A stretch of 64,000 bases of DNA from Mesorhizobium_G sp049840935. GTDB taxonomy: Bacteria; Pseudomonadota; Alphaproteobacteria; Rhizobiales; Rhizobiaceae. The notes under the pieces are model-generated. The model made no database searches and was not told the DNA's origin. It worked only from the letters and a program-made list of their open reading frames with translations. Every line of letters begins with the position of its first letter. Position 1 is the first letter of the stretch. Location: positions 29,497 to 93,496 of the forward strand of contig JASGJA010000028.1 of assembly GCA_049840935.1 (NCBI GenBank). Reading direction: 5' to 3'. Both the position numbers and the translations under genes were made by a program. This document shows, in pieces, positions 24,009 to 33,159 of this stretch.

Positions 24009-25922
24009 TCAGGCGCGAGCGGCCTGCTCAACCTGCCCCAAGGCGTTGAATACCGTGCGAACAATGCCCGCCGCATCAAGCCCCGCATTGGCATACATTT
24101 TTTCGGGTTTGGCCTGATCGGTAAACTCGTCCGGCAGCACGAGCGGGCGAACCTTCAACCCATGCTCCAACATGCCGTTGGTGGCGAGGTAGTGCAGCAC
24201 CTGGCTGGCGAAGCCGCCAATCGAACCTTCCTCGACGGTAATCAGAACTTCATGTTCGCGGGCGAGGCGACGGACGAGATCCTCATCCAGCGGCTTGGCA
24301 AAGCGCGCATCGGCCACGGTGGTCGAAAGACCGGCAGCATCCAATTCCTCAGCGGCGGTGAGGCAATCCGCAAGGCGGGTGCCGAAGCTCAGCAGCGCGA
24401 CTTTCGTGCCCTGCTTGATGATGCGACCCTTGCCGATTTCGAGCACGGAGCCACGCTCCGGCATATCGACGCCGACGCCGTTGCCGCGCGGATAGCGGAA
24501 GGCAATCGGACCTTCATCATAAGCGGCGGCGGTGCGAACCATATGGCGCAGTTCCGCCTCATCCGCAGCCGCCATGACGACAAAGCCCGGCAACGAAGCA
24601 AGATAGGTGGTGTCGAACGCGCCGCAATGGGTCGGGCCATCCGCGCCGACAAAACCGGCACGATCAATCGGGAAGCGAACCGGCAACTTCTGGATCGCGA
24701 CGTCGTGAACGACCTGATCGTAAGCGCGCTGCAAAAAGGTAGAGTAAATCGCGGCGAACGGCTTGTAGCCCTCGCTGGCAAGGCCAGCGGCAAACGTTAC
24801 CGCATGTTGCTCGGCAATGCCCACATCGAAGGTGCGGTTCGGGAAAACCTCGCCAAACAGATCCAAGCCGGTTCCGGTCGGCATGGCGGCGGTGATGGCG
24901 ACGATCTTGTCGTCGTGCCGCGCTTCTTCGATCAGGCTTTCGGCAAAAACCTTTGTGTAAGCAGGCGCATTGGCCGGAGCCTTCGCCTGCGTACCGGTTA
25001 CAACATCGAATTTGTTCACGCCGTGATACTTGTCGGCGGACGCCTCGGCGGGGCCGTATCCCTTGCCCTTTTGTGTCACCACATGGACGATAACCGGGCC
25101 ATCGTGGTTGTCGCGGACGTTTTTCAGGACCGGAACGAGGTGCTCAAGATTGTGTCCGTCAATCGGCCCGACATGGAAGAACCCCAGTTCCTCAAACATT
25201 GTGCCGCCGGTAACATAGCCGCGCGCGTGTTCCACGGCACGGGTGATGGCGCGGTCCATGCGCTTGCCCAGATAAGCAGTGAGCTTCTTGCCGAAATCGC
25301 GAATGCTCAGATAGGTCTTGCCGACCGCAAGGCGCGCGAGATAGCCGCTTAGCGCGCCGGTTGGCGGCGCAATCGACATATCATTGTCGTTGAGAATAAC
25401 GATCAGGCGGGAGCCGAGCGCGCCGGCATTGTTCAACGCCTCAAAGGCCATGCCTGCCGACATGGCACCATCGCCGATGACCGCGATAACATTGTTGCGA
25501 CCGCCTTGCAGATCGCGCGCGGCAGCCATGCCGAGGCCAGCGGAAATAGAGGTCGAAGAATGCGCCGCGCCGAACGGATCATATTCGCTTTCGGCGCGTT
25601 TGGTGAAACCGGACAGCCCGTCTTCCTGACGCAGCGTGCGCATGCGGTCGCGGCGTCCCGTCAAAATCTTGTGCGGATAAGCCTGATGCCCGACATCCCA
25701 GATCAGGCGATCCGCCGGGGTGTTGAAGACATGATGCAGCGCGACGGTGAGTTCCACGACGCCAAGCCCAGCACCCAGATGACCGCCTGTGTGCGAGACA
25801 ATATCAACCAGTTCCGCACGAAGCTCTTCGGCAAGCTGGGGCAGCTCGCTTTCATCCAGCTTGCGAAGATCTGCGGGGGTATGAACCCGGTCCAGCAGTG
25901 GGGTATTGGGTGGCGATGTCAC
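24009..25922 (-). CDS. dxs: 1-deoxy-D-xylulose-5-phosphate synthase
   Basis: Dxs condenses pyruvate and glyceraldehyde 3-phosphate, the entry step of the MEP isoprenoid pathway and a source of thiamine and pyridoxal precursors. The 637-residue protein has the thiamine-diphosphate site GDGAMSAGMAFEALNNAG, WDVGHQAYPHKILTGRRD, the pyrimidine domain with DVGIAEQHAVTFAAGLA and DRAGFVGADGPTHCGAFD. The start is a GTG at 25922 (MTSPPNTPLLDRV), where family members begin. ispH, the last enzyme of the same pathway, is at 40.5 kb. tlyA follows after a short gap; a palindromic repeat lies upstream. Confidence 0.98.
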   Translation of the reverse strand: MTSPPNTPLLDRVHTPADLRKLDESELPQLAEELRAELVDIVSHTGGHLGAGLGVVELTVALHHVFNTPADRLIWDVGHQAYPHKILTGRRDRMRTLRQEDGLSGFTKRAESEYDPFGAAHSSTSISAGLGMAAARDLQGGRNNVIAVIGDGAMSAGMAFEALNNAGALGSRLIVILNDNDMSIAPPTGALSGYLARLAVGKTYLSIRDFGKKLTAYLGKRMDRAITRAVEHARGYVTGGTMFEELGFFHVGPIDGHNLEHLVPVLKNVRDNHDGPVIVHVVTQKGKGYGPAEASADKYHGVNKFDVVTGTQAKAPANAPAYTKVFAESLIEEARHDDKIVAITAAMPTGTGLDLFGEVFPNRTFDVGIAEQHAVTFAAGLASEGYKPFAAIYSTFLQRAYDQVVHDVAIQKLPVRFPIDRAGFVGADGPTHCGAFDTTYLASLPGFVVMAAADEAELRHMVRTAAAYDEGPIAFRYPRGNGVGVDMPERGSVLEIGKGRIIKQGTKVALLSFGTRLADCLTAAEELDAAGLSTTVADARFAKPLDEDLVRRLAREHEVLITVEEGSIGGFASQVLHYLATNGMLEHGLKVRPLVLPDEFTDQAKPEKMYANAGLDAAGIVRTVFNALGQVEQAARA

Positions 25923-26036
25923 TTAGTTCGGCGTCTTTTCAATACAAAGTCGTAAGGAGATAGTCGTCGTTTCACTCAAAGTAAATGTGCAGCGTTGCCG
26001 CGTCGGATTGCAACAGATATCGACCATCCATCCTGG

Positions 26037-26143
26037 CGTCATTCTCGGGCCTGTCCCGAGAATCTTCCTCGCCTTTGCATGTCATTGATTCCATTCACAA
26101 ACTATGAGCGCTGCAGATCCTTGGGACAAGCCCAAGGATGACG
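26037..26143. repeat. Pair of CGTCATTCTCGGG-type palindromic units
   Basis: Unit 1 (26037-26064) reads CGTCATTCTCGGGCCTGTCC and closes with CGAGAATC; unit 2 (26116-26143) is the same module inverted (GATCCTTGGGACAAGCCCAA then GGATGACG). Each unit is a small hairpin, and the pair forms a larger inverted repeat with a 51-base spacer. The same module appears at 46289 and 55493-55584. It separates dxs from the pirin gene. No coding potential is seen in 25923-26157. Confidence 0.88.
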
Positions 26144-26157
26144 GAGAAAAGCTCGCG

Positions 26158-27078
26158 TCAGTTTTCCGGCAGCGGGATAAACTCCTCTTCATCGCCCGGA
26201 ACGATGTCGAAACGCCCTGTTTTCCACTCGTTCTTGGCCTGCTCTATGCGTTCTTTTGATGATGAAACGAAATTCCACCAAATATAACGTGGGGAGCCCA
26301 TCGTCGCGCCGCCGAACAACATGAAATGCGCGCCGCGTTCGGACGAAACGACGATTTCATCACCGGGGCGGAAGACAAGCAACTGGTCGGCGGCGAATAC
26401 GTCGCCAGCAATCGAAACCTCACCGTCCAGCGTGTAGATCGCGCGCTCTTCCGCCACCGCCGGAATGCGGAACGAACCGCCTGCATCCAGCGAAACGTCA
26501 GCGTACAGCGTATCGTGATAGGTGGTGACGGGCGCCTTCAGCCCTTCAAGCTCGCCAAGAACCAACCGGCCATGTGCACCGTCCGTTTGGAAAGTGGGGA
26601 GCTTGTCGCGCGTTGTGTGCTCAAAACCGGGGGCGATTTCCTCTTTTGCTTCCGGCAGAGCCAGCCATGTTTGCAGGCCGGAAATGGCCAGCGGACCGCC
26701 GCGCAACTCTTCCGGCGAACGCTCCGAATGCACAATGCCGCGACCGGCGGTCATGAGATTAACGTCGCCGGGCTGGATCACCATTTCCGTGCCAAGCGAA
26801 TCGCGATGGCGGATGTTGCCATCGAACAGATAAGTGACCGTGGACAGCCCGATATGCGGATGCGGGCGAACGTCGAGCGCCTGATCGCCGCGCAAAAGCG
26901 CCGGTCCCATGCGGTCGAAGAATATGAACGGACCAACCATGCGGCGCTTGGCGGAAGGAAGCGCGCGACGCACAACCAGCCCGCCAATATCGTGCGAACG
27001 AGGAATGAGCAACAGTTCGATCTGATCGCAGGCGAAGGCATCGCCCGGATTTGGGTCATTTCCCGGAAAGAAACTCAT
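26158..27078 (-). CDS. Pirin family protein
   Basis: The 306-residue protein has the double-cupin pirin fold. The metal ligands are visible in DVRPHPHIGLSTVTYLFDG and GRGIVHSERSPEE (His, His, His, Glu), and the C-terminal cupin ends RYIWWNFVSSSKERIEQAK. Bacterial pirins include quercetinases and regulators of central metabolism; the natural role here is unknown. The ATG at 27078 has AGGGAG seven bases upstream. It lies between dxs and xseB, all on the minus strand, interrupting a group that is often contiguous in relatives. Confidence 0.93.
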   Translation of the reverse strand: MSFFPGNDPNPGDAFACDQIELLLIPRSHDIGGLVVRRALPSAKRRMVGPFIFFDRMGPALLRGDQALDVRPHPHIGLSTVTYLFDGNIRHRDSLGTEMVIQPGDVNLMTAGRGIVHSERSPEELRGGPLAISGLQTWLALPEAKEEIAPGFEHTTRDKLPTFQTDGAHGRLVLGELEGLKAPVTTYHDTLYADVSLDAGGSFRIPAVAEERAIYTLDGEVSIAGDVFAADQLLVFRPGDEIVVSSERGAHFMLFGGATMGSPRYIWWNFVSSSKERIEQAKNEWKTGRFDIVPGDEEEFIPLPEN

Positions 27079-27110
27079 GCCATTTCTCCCTTTTCAACTC
27101 GCGGGAAATG

Positions 27111-27362
27111 CTACTCCGCGTCGAGTGGTTCGGTACCGACCGGCTTGCCGTCGCGCGAAAGCCGGATTTTCTCAACCTTATCCTCAGCGGCTTTAAGAAG
27201 CCGGGCGCAATGGGCTTTCAGCAATTCACCGCGTTCATAAATACGGATGGACTGATCCAGCGGAACCTCGCCGCGCTCAAGATCGTCCACGATTTTCTCA
27301 AGCGCCTCAAGCGCTTGCTCGAAGCTCATTCCGGCAATGTCCTGATTAGCGTCCTGCGTCAT
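27111..27362 (-). CDS. xseB: Exodeoxyribonuclease VII small subunit
   Basis: XseB is the small subunit of exonuclease VII, which degrades single-stranded DNA. The 83-residue protein has the family core MSFEQALEALEKIVDDLERG followed by SIRIYERGELLKAHCARLL and a tail typical of the family. Size is normal. It begins three bases after the stop of the deacetylase gene, so these two are cotranscribed. The large subunit gene xseA is not in the window. Confidence 0.95.
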   Translation of the reverse strand: MTQDANQDIAGMSFEQALEALEKIVDDLERGEVPLDQSIRIYERGELLKAHCARLLKAAEDKVEKIRLSRDGKPVGTEPLDAE

Positions 27363-27365
27363 TCC

Positions 27366-28295
27366 CTATCCCTTCATGAGCCGCTTTACGTGTGCACCGA
27401 CCGAAAAGGCCAATCCCTGCAAATCGTAGCCGCCTTCCAGCAGGCTAACCAAGCGGTTGTTGCTGTGACGCTCGGCGATGTCCATCAACTGGCCGGTCGC
27501 CCAGTCGAAATCGTCTTCCGTCAGATTGATCTGCGCGAGTGGATCGCGGTGATGCGCGTCGAATCCCGCCGAGATTATCAGCAGGTCCGGGGCGAAATTG
27601 CGAATCGCTGGAAACACGCGCGAACGCATGGCTTCGCGGAACAAATCGCTGCCGCTGTCGGGTGAGAGCGGAGCGTTGACGATGTTGTTTTTTGTGCCGG
27701 TCTCTTCCTTCGCGCCAGTGCCAGGATAAAGCGGAATCTGATGCGTGGAGAGATAGAGGACAGAAGGGTCGTCCCAGAAAATATCCTGCGTGCCGTTGCC
27801 GTGGTGAACGTCCCAATCCATGATCGCGACGCGCGGGACGCCGTGCTTCTTCTGCGCATGGCGGGCGGCGATTGCCGCGTTGTTGAACAGGCAAAAGCCC
27901 ATTGCGGTCGTCTTTTCGGCATGATGGCCGGGCGGGCGTGCGGCGACAAAAACATTGTCCGCCTGACCGCTAAAAACATCATCCACGGCGGCAGTAGCCG
28001 CGCCGACCGCAGTCAATGCCGCTTCCCAGCTTTTGGGGCTGACATAGGTGTCAGACTCGATCTGGACGATGCCTTCTTCCGGTATCTTCCGTCGCTGATC
28101 CTCGACATAGGATTCGGGATGCGCGAGCAGGATCGACGCCTCGTCACCCAACGGTGCTTTCTTGCGATCAAGATGCTCGTAGCCAATGTCTTCCAGATGC
28201 GCCTCGATGGCGCGAATCCGATCTGGCCTTTCCGGGTGGCCGGTCGGCGTCAGGTGCTCCAGAAAGATCGGATGCGTGTAGAGGCGGGTTGTCAT
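27366..28295 (-). CDS. Histone deacetylase family protein (acetylpolyamine amidohydrolase type)
   Basis: The 309-residue protein has the arginase/deacetylase fold with all catalytic features: ARPPGHHAEKTTAMGFCLFN (the His-His pair), IMDWDVHHGNGTQDIFW (zinc ligands) and LLIISAGFDAHHRDPL. Bacterial members remove acetyl groups from polyamines or other small amides, less often from proteins. The ATG at 28295 (MTTRLYTHPIFLEHLTPTGH) fits the family start; the frame is open 12 codons further upstream. It forms an operon with xseB three bases downstream. Confidence 0.94.
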   Translation of the reverse strand: MTTRLYTHPIFLEHLTPTGHPERPDRIRAIEAHLEDIGYEHLDRKKAPLGDEASILLAHPESYVEDQRRKIPEEGIVQIESDTYVSPKSWEAALTAVGAATAAVDDVFSGQADNVFVAARPPGHHAEKTTAMGFCLFNNAAIAARHAQKKHGVPRVAIMDWDVHHGNGTQDIFWDDPSVLYLSTHQIPLYPGTGAKEETGTKNNIVNAPLSPDSGSDLFREAMRSRVFPAIRNFAPDLLIISAGFDAHHRDPLAQINLTEDDFDWATGQLMDIAERHSNNRLVSLLEGGYDLQGLAFSVGAHVKRLMKG

Positions 28296-28349
28296 GCGGC
28301 TAACATAGGGCGATGCGGCCCTTCCCGCCACGCAAAAGCGGCGATTTAC

Positions 28350-29447
28350 TCAGAGAATTTCCGTGCGCAAAATGCGAATGCCAAAGCCTTCCAGCCCGAC
28401 ATAGTGACGCTCGCGCGAGGCAATCAACTCAATGGAACCGATGCCAAGATCTTTCAGGATTTGCGCGCCGAGGCCAATTTCACGCCATTCACTTTCGCGG
28501 CGCAGCGCTTCCTCGTGGCTTTCGCCATCGGTTGCAAGACGCGAACGCTTGCTCTGGCCTACGCCGACCGAGCCTTCGCGCAGATAAACAATCACACCGC
28601 GCCCCTTGGCAGCGATGGCTTCCATAATATTGTCCAGTCGATGCACCGTGCCGAACACGTCTGCCACGACATTTTCAGGATGGAGACGGACTGGCACGTC
28701 TTCGCCGTCGCGAACATCCCCGAAAACGATGGCAAGGTGCTGCATGGGGTCCCACGGCAGCGTGTAGGTGTAAGCCTTCGCCTTGCCCGCAGGCGTTTCG
28801 ACGTCAAAACAGGCCACCCGCTCAACCAGCGTTTCCTGCCGCTGGCGGTAGGCAATCAGGTCCGCGACGGAAACAAGCTTCAGCCCGTGCTTTTCCGCAA
28901 AATCGACCACCTGCGGCCCGCGCGTGACAGTGCCGTCATCGTTGACCAGTTCGCAGATTACGCCGACCGGCGGCAAGCCAGCCAGCTTGCAGAGATCGAC
29001 GGCAGCTTCGGTATGGCCGGACCGCATCAGCACGCCACCCTCGCGGGCGATGAGCGGGAATATATGGCCGGGTCGCACGAAATCGCTGGCACCGACATTG
29101 CCGTTGGCAAGATTGCGAACTGTCAGCGTGCGGTCGTCGGCAGAAATGCCGGTGGTCGTTCCGTGCTTGAAATCCACGCTCACGGTAAAAGCGGTGGTGT
29201 GCGCGGAATCATTATCCGCGACCATCGGTGAAAGATTGAGGCGGCGAGCGTCTTCGCGCGTCATGGGTGCGCATACGATGCCGGACGTATGCCGCACGAT
29301 GAACGCCATTTTCTCTGGCGTGCAATGCACGGCCGAGACGATCAGGTCGCCTTCATTTTCGCGCCCATCATCGTCCATGACGACAACGATCTCCCCGCGC
29401 TCGAAGGCGCGCAGAGCTTCAACGATTTTCTTCTGGTCGTAAGGCAT
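28350..29447 (-). CDS. ribB: 3,4-dihydroxy-2-butanone-4-phosphate synthase with degenerate cyclohydrolase-II-like domain
   Basis: The first 205 residues are a complete RibB: VVMDDDGRENEGDLIVSA, CAPMTREDARRLNL, RPGHIFPLIAREGGVLMRSG and TEAAVDLCKLAGL. RibB turns ribulose 5-phosphate into the four-carbon unit of riboflavin. The second half (about 210-365) has the GTP cyclohydrolase II fold, but where that enzyme carries its zinc cysteines and catalytic residues this one reads VRLHPENVVADVFGTVHRL, without Cys. The domain should therefore lack cyclohydrolase activity, as described for RibBX-type proteins of alphaproteobacteria. It starts 18 bases after aroC; no FMN riboswitch precedes it. Confidence 0.95.
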   Translation of the reverse strand: MPYDQKKIVEALRAFERGEIVVVMDDDGRENEGDLIVSAVHCTPEKMAFIVRHTSGIVCAPMTREDARRLNLSPMVADNDSAHTTAFTVSVDFKHGTTTGISADDRTLTVRNLANGNVGASDFVRPGHIFPLIAREGGVLMRSGHTEAAVDLCKLAGLPPVGVICELVNDDGTVTRGPQVVDFAEKHGLKLVSVADLIAYRQRQETLVERVACFDVETPAGKAKAYTYTLPWDPMQHLAIVFGDVRDGEDVPVRLHPENVVADVFGTVHRLDNIMEAIAAKGRGVIVYLREGSVGVGQSKRSRLATDGESHEEALRRESEWREIGLGAQILKDLGIGSIELIASRERHYVGLEGFGIRILRTEIL

Positions 29448-29465
29448 GAGGCTTCCCGATGAAGT

Positions 29466-30566
29466 TTATACGCGGCCAGTCTGGCCGCGATGGCGCAGAT
29501 AGTGATCTGCGATGGCACAGGCGACCATCGCTTCGCCGATTGGCACCGCGCGGATGCCAACGCAAGGGTCGTGACGGCCTTTTGTTACCACTTCGACTTC
29601 GTTGCCGTCCTTGTCGATGGACCGGCGCGGCGTAAGAATCGATGAGGTAGGTTTTACGGCAAAGCGGGCCACAACGGGCTGGCCGGTCGAAATGCCGCCC
29701 AGAATGCCGCCCGCATTGTTTGACAGAAACACCGGCTGGCCATCATTGCCAATGCGCATTTCATCGGCATTTTGCTCTCCGGTAATGCGAGCCGCCTCGA
29801 AACCGTTGCCGATTTCCACGCCCTTGACGGCGTTGATCGACATCAGATTGCTGGCGATATCCTGATCGAGCTTGGCGTAGATCGGGGCGCCCAAACCGGC
29901 AGGAACTCCTTCCGCAACAATCTCGATTACAGCGCCAACAGATGAACCCGATTTGCGGATGCCGTCCAGATAATCGGCGAAAACAGCGACCGAGGCCGGG
30001 TCGGGCGTGAAGAATGGATTTTCGCCATCGTGAACGAAATCCCAGTTCCAGTTCGCGCGGTCGATGGATTTTTCACCCATCGAAATGAGCGCGCCTCGCA
30101 CAATCAGACCCGGCACAACTTTGCGGGCCAGCGCGCCTGCGGCAACGCGCGCCGCTGTTTCGCGCGCAGATGAACGGCCACCGCCGCGATGATCGCGCAG
30201 GCCGTATTTCACGTCATAAGCATAGTCGGCGTGGCCGGGGCGATATTGCCGCGCGATTTCGCCATAATCCTTAGAACGCTGATCGACATTTTCGATCATC
30301 ATGGAAACCGGCGTGCCGGTCGTCACCATCGTCTCGCCGTCCTCATCCATGATGAAGCCGGACAGGATTTTGACCTCATCAGGCTCGCGCCGCTGCGTGA
30401 CGAATCGCGACTGGCCCGGACGGCGGCGATCCAGATCAGCCTGAATTTCCGCACGCGTGAACCGAATGCCCGGAGGGCAGCCATCCACCACGCAGCCCAA
30501 AGCCGCGCCGTGGCTTTCGCCCCAGGTGGTCACACGGAAGAGATGGCCGAACGTGTTGTGAGACAT
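29466..30566 (-). CDS. aroC: Chorismate synthase
   Basis: AroC makes chorismate, the branch point to aromatic amino acids, folate and quinones, using reduced FMN. The 366-residue protein has the three family signatures: GESHGAALGCVVDGCPPG, DYAYDVKYGLRDHRGGGRSS and TKGRHDPCVGIRAVPIGEAM. Length is normal and the start MSHNTFGHLFRVTTWGESHG matches relatives. ribB follows 18 bases later, so aroC-ribB are likely one transcript starting in the 170-base region 30567-30738, where no repeat or RNA element is seen. Confidence 0.98.
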   Translation of the reverse strand: MSHNTFGHLFRVTTWGESHGAALGCVVDGCPPGIRFTRAEIQADLDRRRPGQSRFVTQRREPDEVKILSGFIMDEDGETMVTTGTPVSMMIENVDQRSKDYGEIARQYRPGHADYAYDVKYGLRDHRGGGRSSARETAARVAAGALARKVVPGLIVRGALISMGEKSIDRANWNWDFVHDGENPFFTPDPASVAVFADYLDGIRKSGSSVGAVIEIVAEGVPAGLGAPIYAKLDQDIASNLMSINAVKGVEIGNGFEAARITGEQNADEMRIGNDGQPVFLSNNAGGILGGISTGQPVVARFAVKPTSSILTPRRSIDKDGNEVEVVTKGRHDPCVGIRAVPIGEAMVACAIADHYLRHRGQTGRV

Positions 30567-30738
30567 GGAGTTTTCTTGGCCGAATGAGCAATGCTTCCGG
30601 CCTTCTATTGAGGTTTTCCACCGCGGTCAAACGCATGTGAACCGTCGCGGAATTGGCTTAGCCCATAATTTCTGACACATTCGTAATATTAGCTGTTCCA
30701 ACGATTTACACCGACAAGAACAAAGATAAGAGAAGCAG

Positions 30739-30984
30739 ATGCGCTTTGTGTTGACCCTCGCCGCCGCTCTTGTGTCCGTTACCGCTGCCTTCGCGGCCGA
30801 TACCGAGGGTGAAATCAAGAAGATCGATGCGGACAAGGGCACGATTACCCTCAGCGACGGCAAGACCTACAAGCTGCCCGGCGAATTCGACGTCGCCTCG
30901 CTCAAAGAGGGAATGGATATCGTCATTTCCTATGACAAGGTCGACGGCGAAAACCTGATCGCCGACATGCAACTGCCAGAGTGA
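30739..30984 (+). CDS. DUF1344 small periplasmic protein
   Basis: The 81-residue protein has a signal peptide (MRFVLTLAAALVSVTAAFAA) and a short mature domain of beta-strand character with EGEIKKIDADKGTITLSDGK, the mark of DUF1344. The domain resembles a small beta-barrel and is found in many rhizobial genomes as a stand-alone exported protein of unknown function. A purine-rich ribosome binding site (AAGAGAAG) precedes the ATG. It is divergent from aroC and converges on the sirtuin gene with one base between stop codons. Confidence 0.85.
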   Translation: MRFVLTLAAALVSVTAAFAADTEGEIKKIDADKGTITLSDGKTYKLPGEFDVASLKEGMDIVISYDKVDGENLIADMQLPE

Positions 30985-30985
30985 T

Positions 30986-31693
30986 CTAACCGCCGATCAA
31001 AATACGCTCTACATAATCCGGCACGATTTTCGTCGCCTTACCTTGAATTGCATCGTGAAAAACGCTGTGCCCCTCGGAGGGCTCCAGATTCAATTCCACC
31101 GTATGCGCGCCATGTGATCGCGCAAAACCTACAAAGCCCGCTGCGGGGTAAACATTGCCGCTCGTGCCGATGGACAGAAACAAATCGCACCCGGCCAGAC
31201 TCTGATGAATGCGGTCCATCTGATAGGGCATCTCGCCGAACCACACGACGTCTGGCCGCAAATACCCGACTGTCCCGCACGCCGGACAGGCTGAACCCTG
31301 TTCCATATCGTCGGGCCAATAGCTTCGACACTCGCACACGGTACATAGCGCGCTGTCCAACTCGCCATGCATATGGATCAGGTTACGCGACCCGGCGCGC
31401 TCGTGCAGATTGTCGATATTCTGCGTCACCAGCAGAAATTCGCCAGCGAACTCCTGTTCGAGCCGCGCAAGCGCCTCATGTGCGGCATTCGGCTTGACCT
31501 TCGCTAATCCGCGCCTGCGCATATTGTAGAAATCGAAAACCAGTTTCGGATTGCGCACAAACCCTTCCGGCGTCGCGACGTCGCGGTAATCATATTTCGA
31601 CCAGATGCCGTCCTTGTCGCGAAACGTATCCACGCCAGATTCGGCAGAAATTCCGGCGCCGGTCAAAATAACGATAGATTGCGTTCGCGCCAT
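30986..31693 (-). CDS. cobB: NAD-dependent protein deacylase (sirtuin, CobB-like)
   Basis: The 235-residue protein is a Sir2 enzyme that removes acyl groups from lysines using NAD. It shows ILTGAGISAESGVDTFRDKD, the VTQNIDNLHERAG active site with His in LIHMHGEL, and a four-Cys zinc site (CTVCECR and CPACGTVG). The YNMRRR stretch supplies the Tyr and Arg (Y-x-x-R) that class III sirtuins use to bind succinyl or malonyl lysine, so desuccinylase activity is likely. The ATG at 31693 overlaps the last base of the tldD stop, indicating coupling with tldD. Confidence 0.95.
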   Translation of the reverse strand: MARTQSIVILTGAGISAESGVDTFRDKDGIWSKYDYRDVATPEGFVRNPKLVFDFYNMRRRGLAKVKPNAAHEALARLEQEFAGEFLLVTQNIDNLHERAGSRNLIHMHGELDSALCTVCECRSYWPDDMEQGSACPACGTVGYLRPDVVWFGEMPYQMDRIHQSLAGCDLFLSIGTSGNVYPAAGFVGFARSHGAHTVELNLEPSEGHSVFHDAIQGKATKIVPDYVERILIGG

Positions 31694-33108
31694 CAGGTGC
31701 GCGTGCCGCCGACGGTAATCTGGTTCATACGCAGGTGCGGCTGGCCGACACCGACCGGCACGCCTTGACCAGCCTTGCCGCACATCCCGATGCCAGTGTC
31801 CAGCTTGAGGTCGTTGCCCACCATCGTCACGCGATGCATGGCGTCCGGGCCGTTACCGATCAGCATTGCGCCCTTGATTGGCTGCGTAACCTTGCCGTCC
31901 TCGATCATGTAAGCTTCGGTGCAACCGAACACGAACTTGCCGCTGGTGATGTCCACCTGTCCGCCACCGAACGAAACGGCATAGATGCCTTTCTTCACCG
32001 AAGCGATAATTTCTTCCGGCGTGTGGTCGCCCGCTGTCATATACGTGTTCGTCATGCGTGGCATGGGCTGATGCGCATAGGATTCACGCCGTCCGTTGCC
32101 GGTCGGGTTCATGCTCATCAGCCGCGCGTTTTGCCGGTCCTGCATATAGCCGACCAGCTTGCCGTCCTCGATCAGCACATTATAGCCCGACGGCGTACCC
32201 TCATCGTCGATTGTCAGCGAACCGCGCCGTTCTGCAATCGTGCCATCATCAACCACGGTAACACCCTTCGCGGCCACCTGTTGACCCATCAGTCCCGCGA
32301 AAGCAGACGTCTTCTTGCGGTTGAAATCGCCCTCAAGACCGTGGCCGACTGCTTCATGCAGCATAACGCCCGGCCATCCGCTCGAAAGCACGATGTCGAA
32401 TGTACCCGCCGGGGCAGGGATTGCGTCCAGATTCACGAGCGCTTGCCTCAGAGCTTCGTCGGCGGCGAATTTCCAGCTTTCCTCTGCTAAAAACTCGCCA
32501 AACGCCTTGCGCCCGCCCATGCCGTGCGAACCGGATTCCTGCCGGTCGCCATCGCCCACCACCACGGCAACGTTGATTCTCACCAGCGGGCGAATGTCGC
32601 TGACAAGCTGACCGTCACCCCGCAGAATTTCGACATGCTGCCATGACGCCGCCAGCGAAACCGTGACCTGCCGCACGCGGGGATCTCGCGCGCGCACCCA
32701 TGCATCGATTTCGTGCAACAACTTGGCCTTGTCGGCAAAACCCGGCTCCGCAATCGGATTTTCTTCACCGTAAAGATGGCGATTCGTGCGCTGTGGTGCA
32801 GCCGCCAGCGTGCCGGAATATCCGGTTTTCACGGCAGAAACCGCGTCGGCGGCGCGCAGTAGCGCCGCTTCCGACAATTCGCCCGAATGCGCATAGCCGC
32901 TCGCTTCGCCGGCGATTGCGCGCAGACCAAATCCTTGCGACGTATTGAAATTGGCGGTTTTCAGTCGGCCATTGTCAAAGACCAGCGCCTCGCCTTCCGA
33001 CTGCTCCAGAAAAAGCTCGCCATCATCCGCATCGCGAATCGTGTCCGCCACGATCTGCTTGAGGCGATCTTCAGAAACGTCGAATTGTTGGAGCAGGGAT
33101 TTGGCCAT
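31693..33108 (-). CDS. tldD: Metalloprotease TldD
   Basis: TldD forms a heterodimeric zinc peptidase with TldE/PmbA that unfolds and degrades peptides, for example microcin and CcdA processing in E. coli. The 471-residue protein has the metal-binding stretch LHEAVGHGLEGDFNRK (HExxxH), GTPSGYNVLIEDGK, and the C-terminal MIGNG-like LIGNGPDAMHRVTMVGNDL. The ATG at 33108 (MAKSLLQQFD) has GAGG seven bases upstream; a start 11 codons earlier is less likely. The tldE partner is not in the window. cobB is coupled behind it. Confidence 0.96.
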   Translation of the reverse strand: MAKSLLQQFDVSEDRLKQIVADTIRDADDGELFLEQSEGEALVFDNGRLKTANFNTSQGFGLRAIAGEASGYAHSGELSEAALLRAADAVSAVKTGYSGTLAAAPQRTNRHLYGEENPIAEPGFADKAKLLHEIDAWVRARDPRVRQVTVSLAASWQHVEILRGDGQLVSDIRPLVRINVAVVVGDGDRQESGSHGMGGRKAFGEFLAEESWKFAADEALRQALVNLDAIPAPAGTFDIVLSSGWPGVMLHEAVGHGLEGDFNRKKTSAFAGLMGQQVAAKGVTVVDDGTIAERRGSLTIDDEGTPSGYNVLIEDGKLVGYMQDRQNARLMSMNPTGNGRRESYAHQPMPRMTNTYMTAGDHTPEEIIASVKKGIYAVSFGGGQVDITSGKFVFGCTEAYMIEDGKVTQPIKGAMLIGNGPDAMHRVTMVGNDLKLDTGIGMCGKAGQGVPVGVGQPHLRMNQITVGGTRT

Positions 33109-33159
33109 GACGCGCCTCGCGGAATTGAACTTACCGCCCATGTAAGCCCGCGCCGCGCG

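Noticed and set aside
24162..25352. Long plus-strand ORF (396 codons) opposite dxs
   Set aside because: It lies wholly antisense to a complete dxs gene, has no domain and arises from the GC-rich third codon positions of dxs. The same applies to the long frames opposite ribB (27741-29231), coxBA (34338-35918) and smc (61630-63210, 62364-63965).
29448..30738. FMN riboswitch for ribB
   Set aside because: Only 18 bases separate aroC and ribB, and the aroC leader shows no conserved FMN-aptamer sequence.
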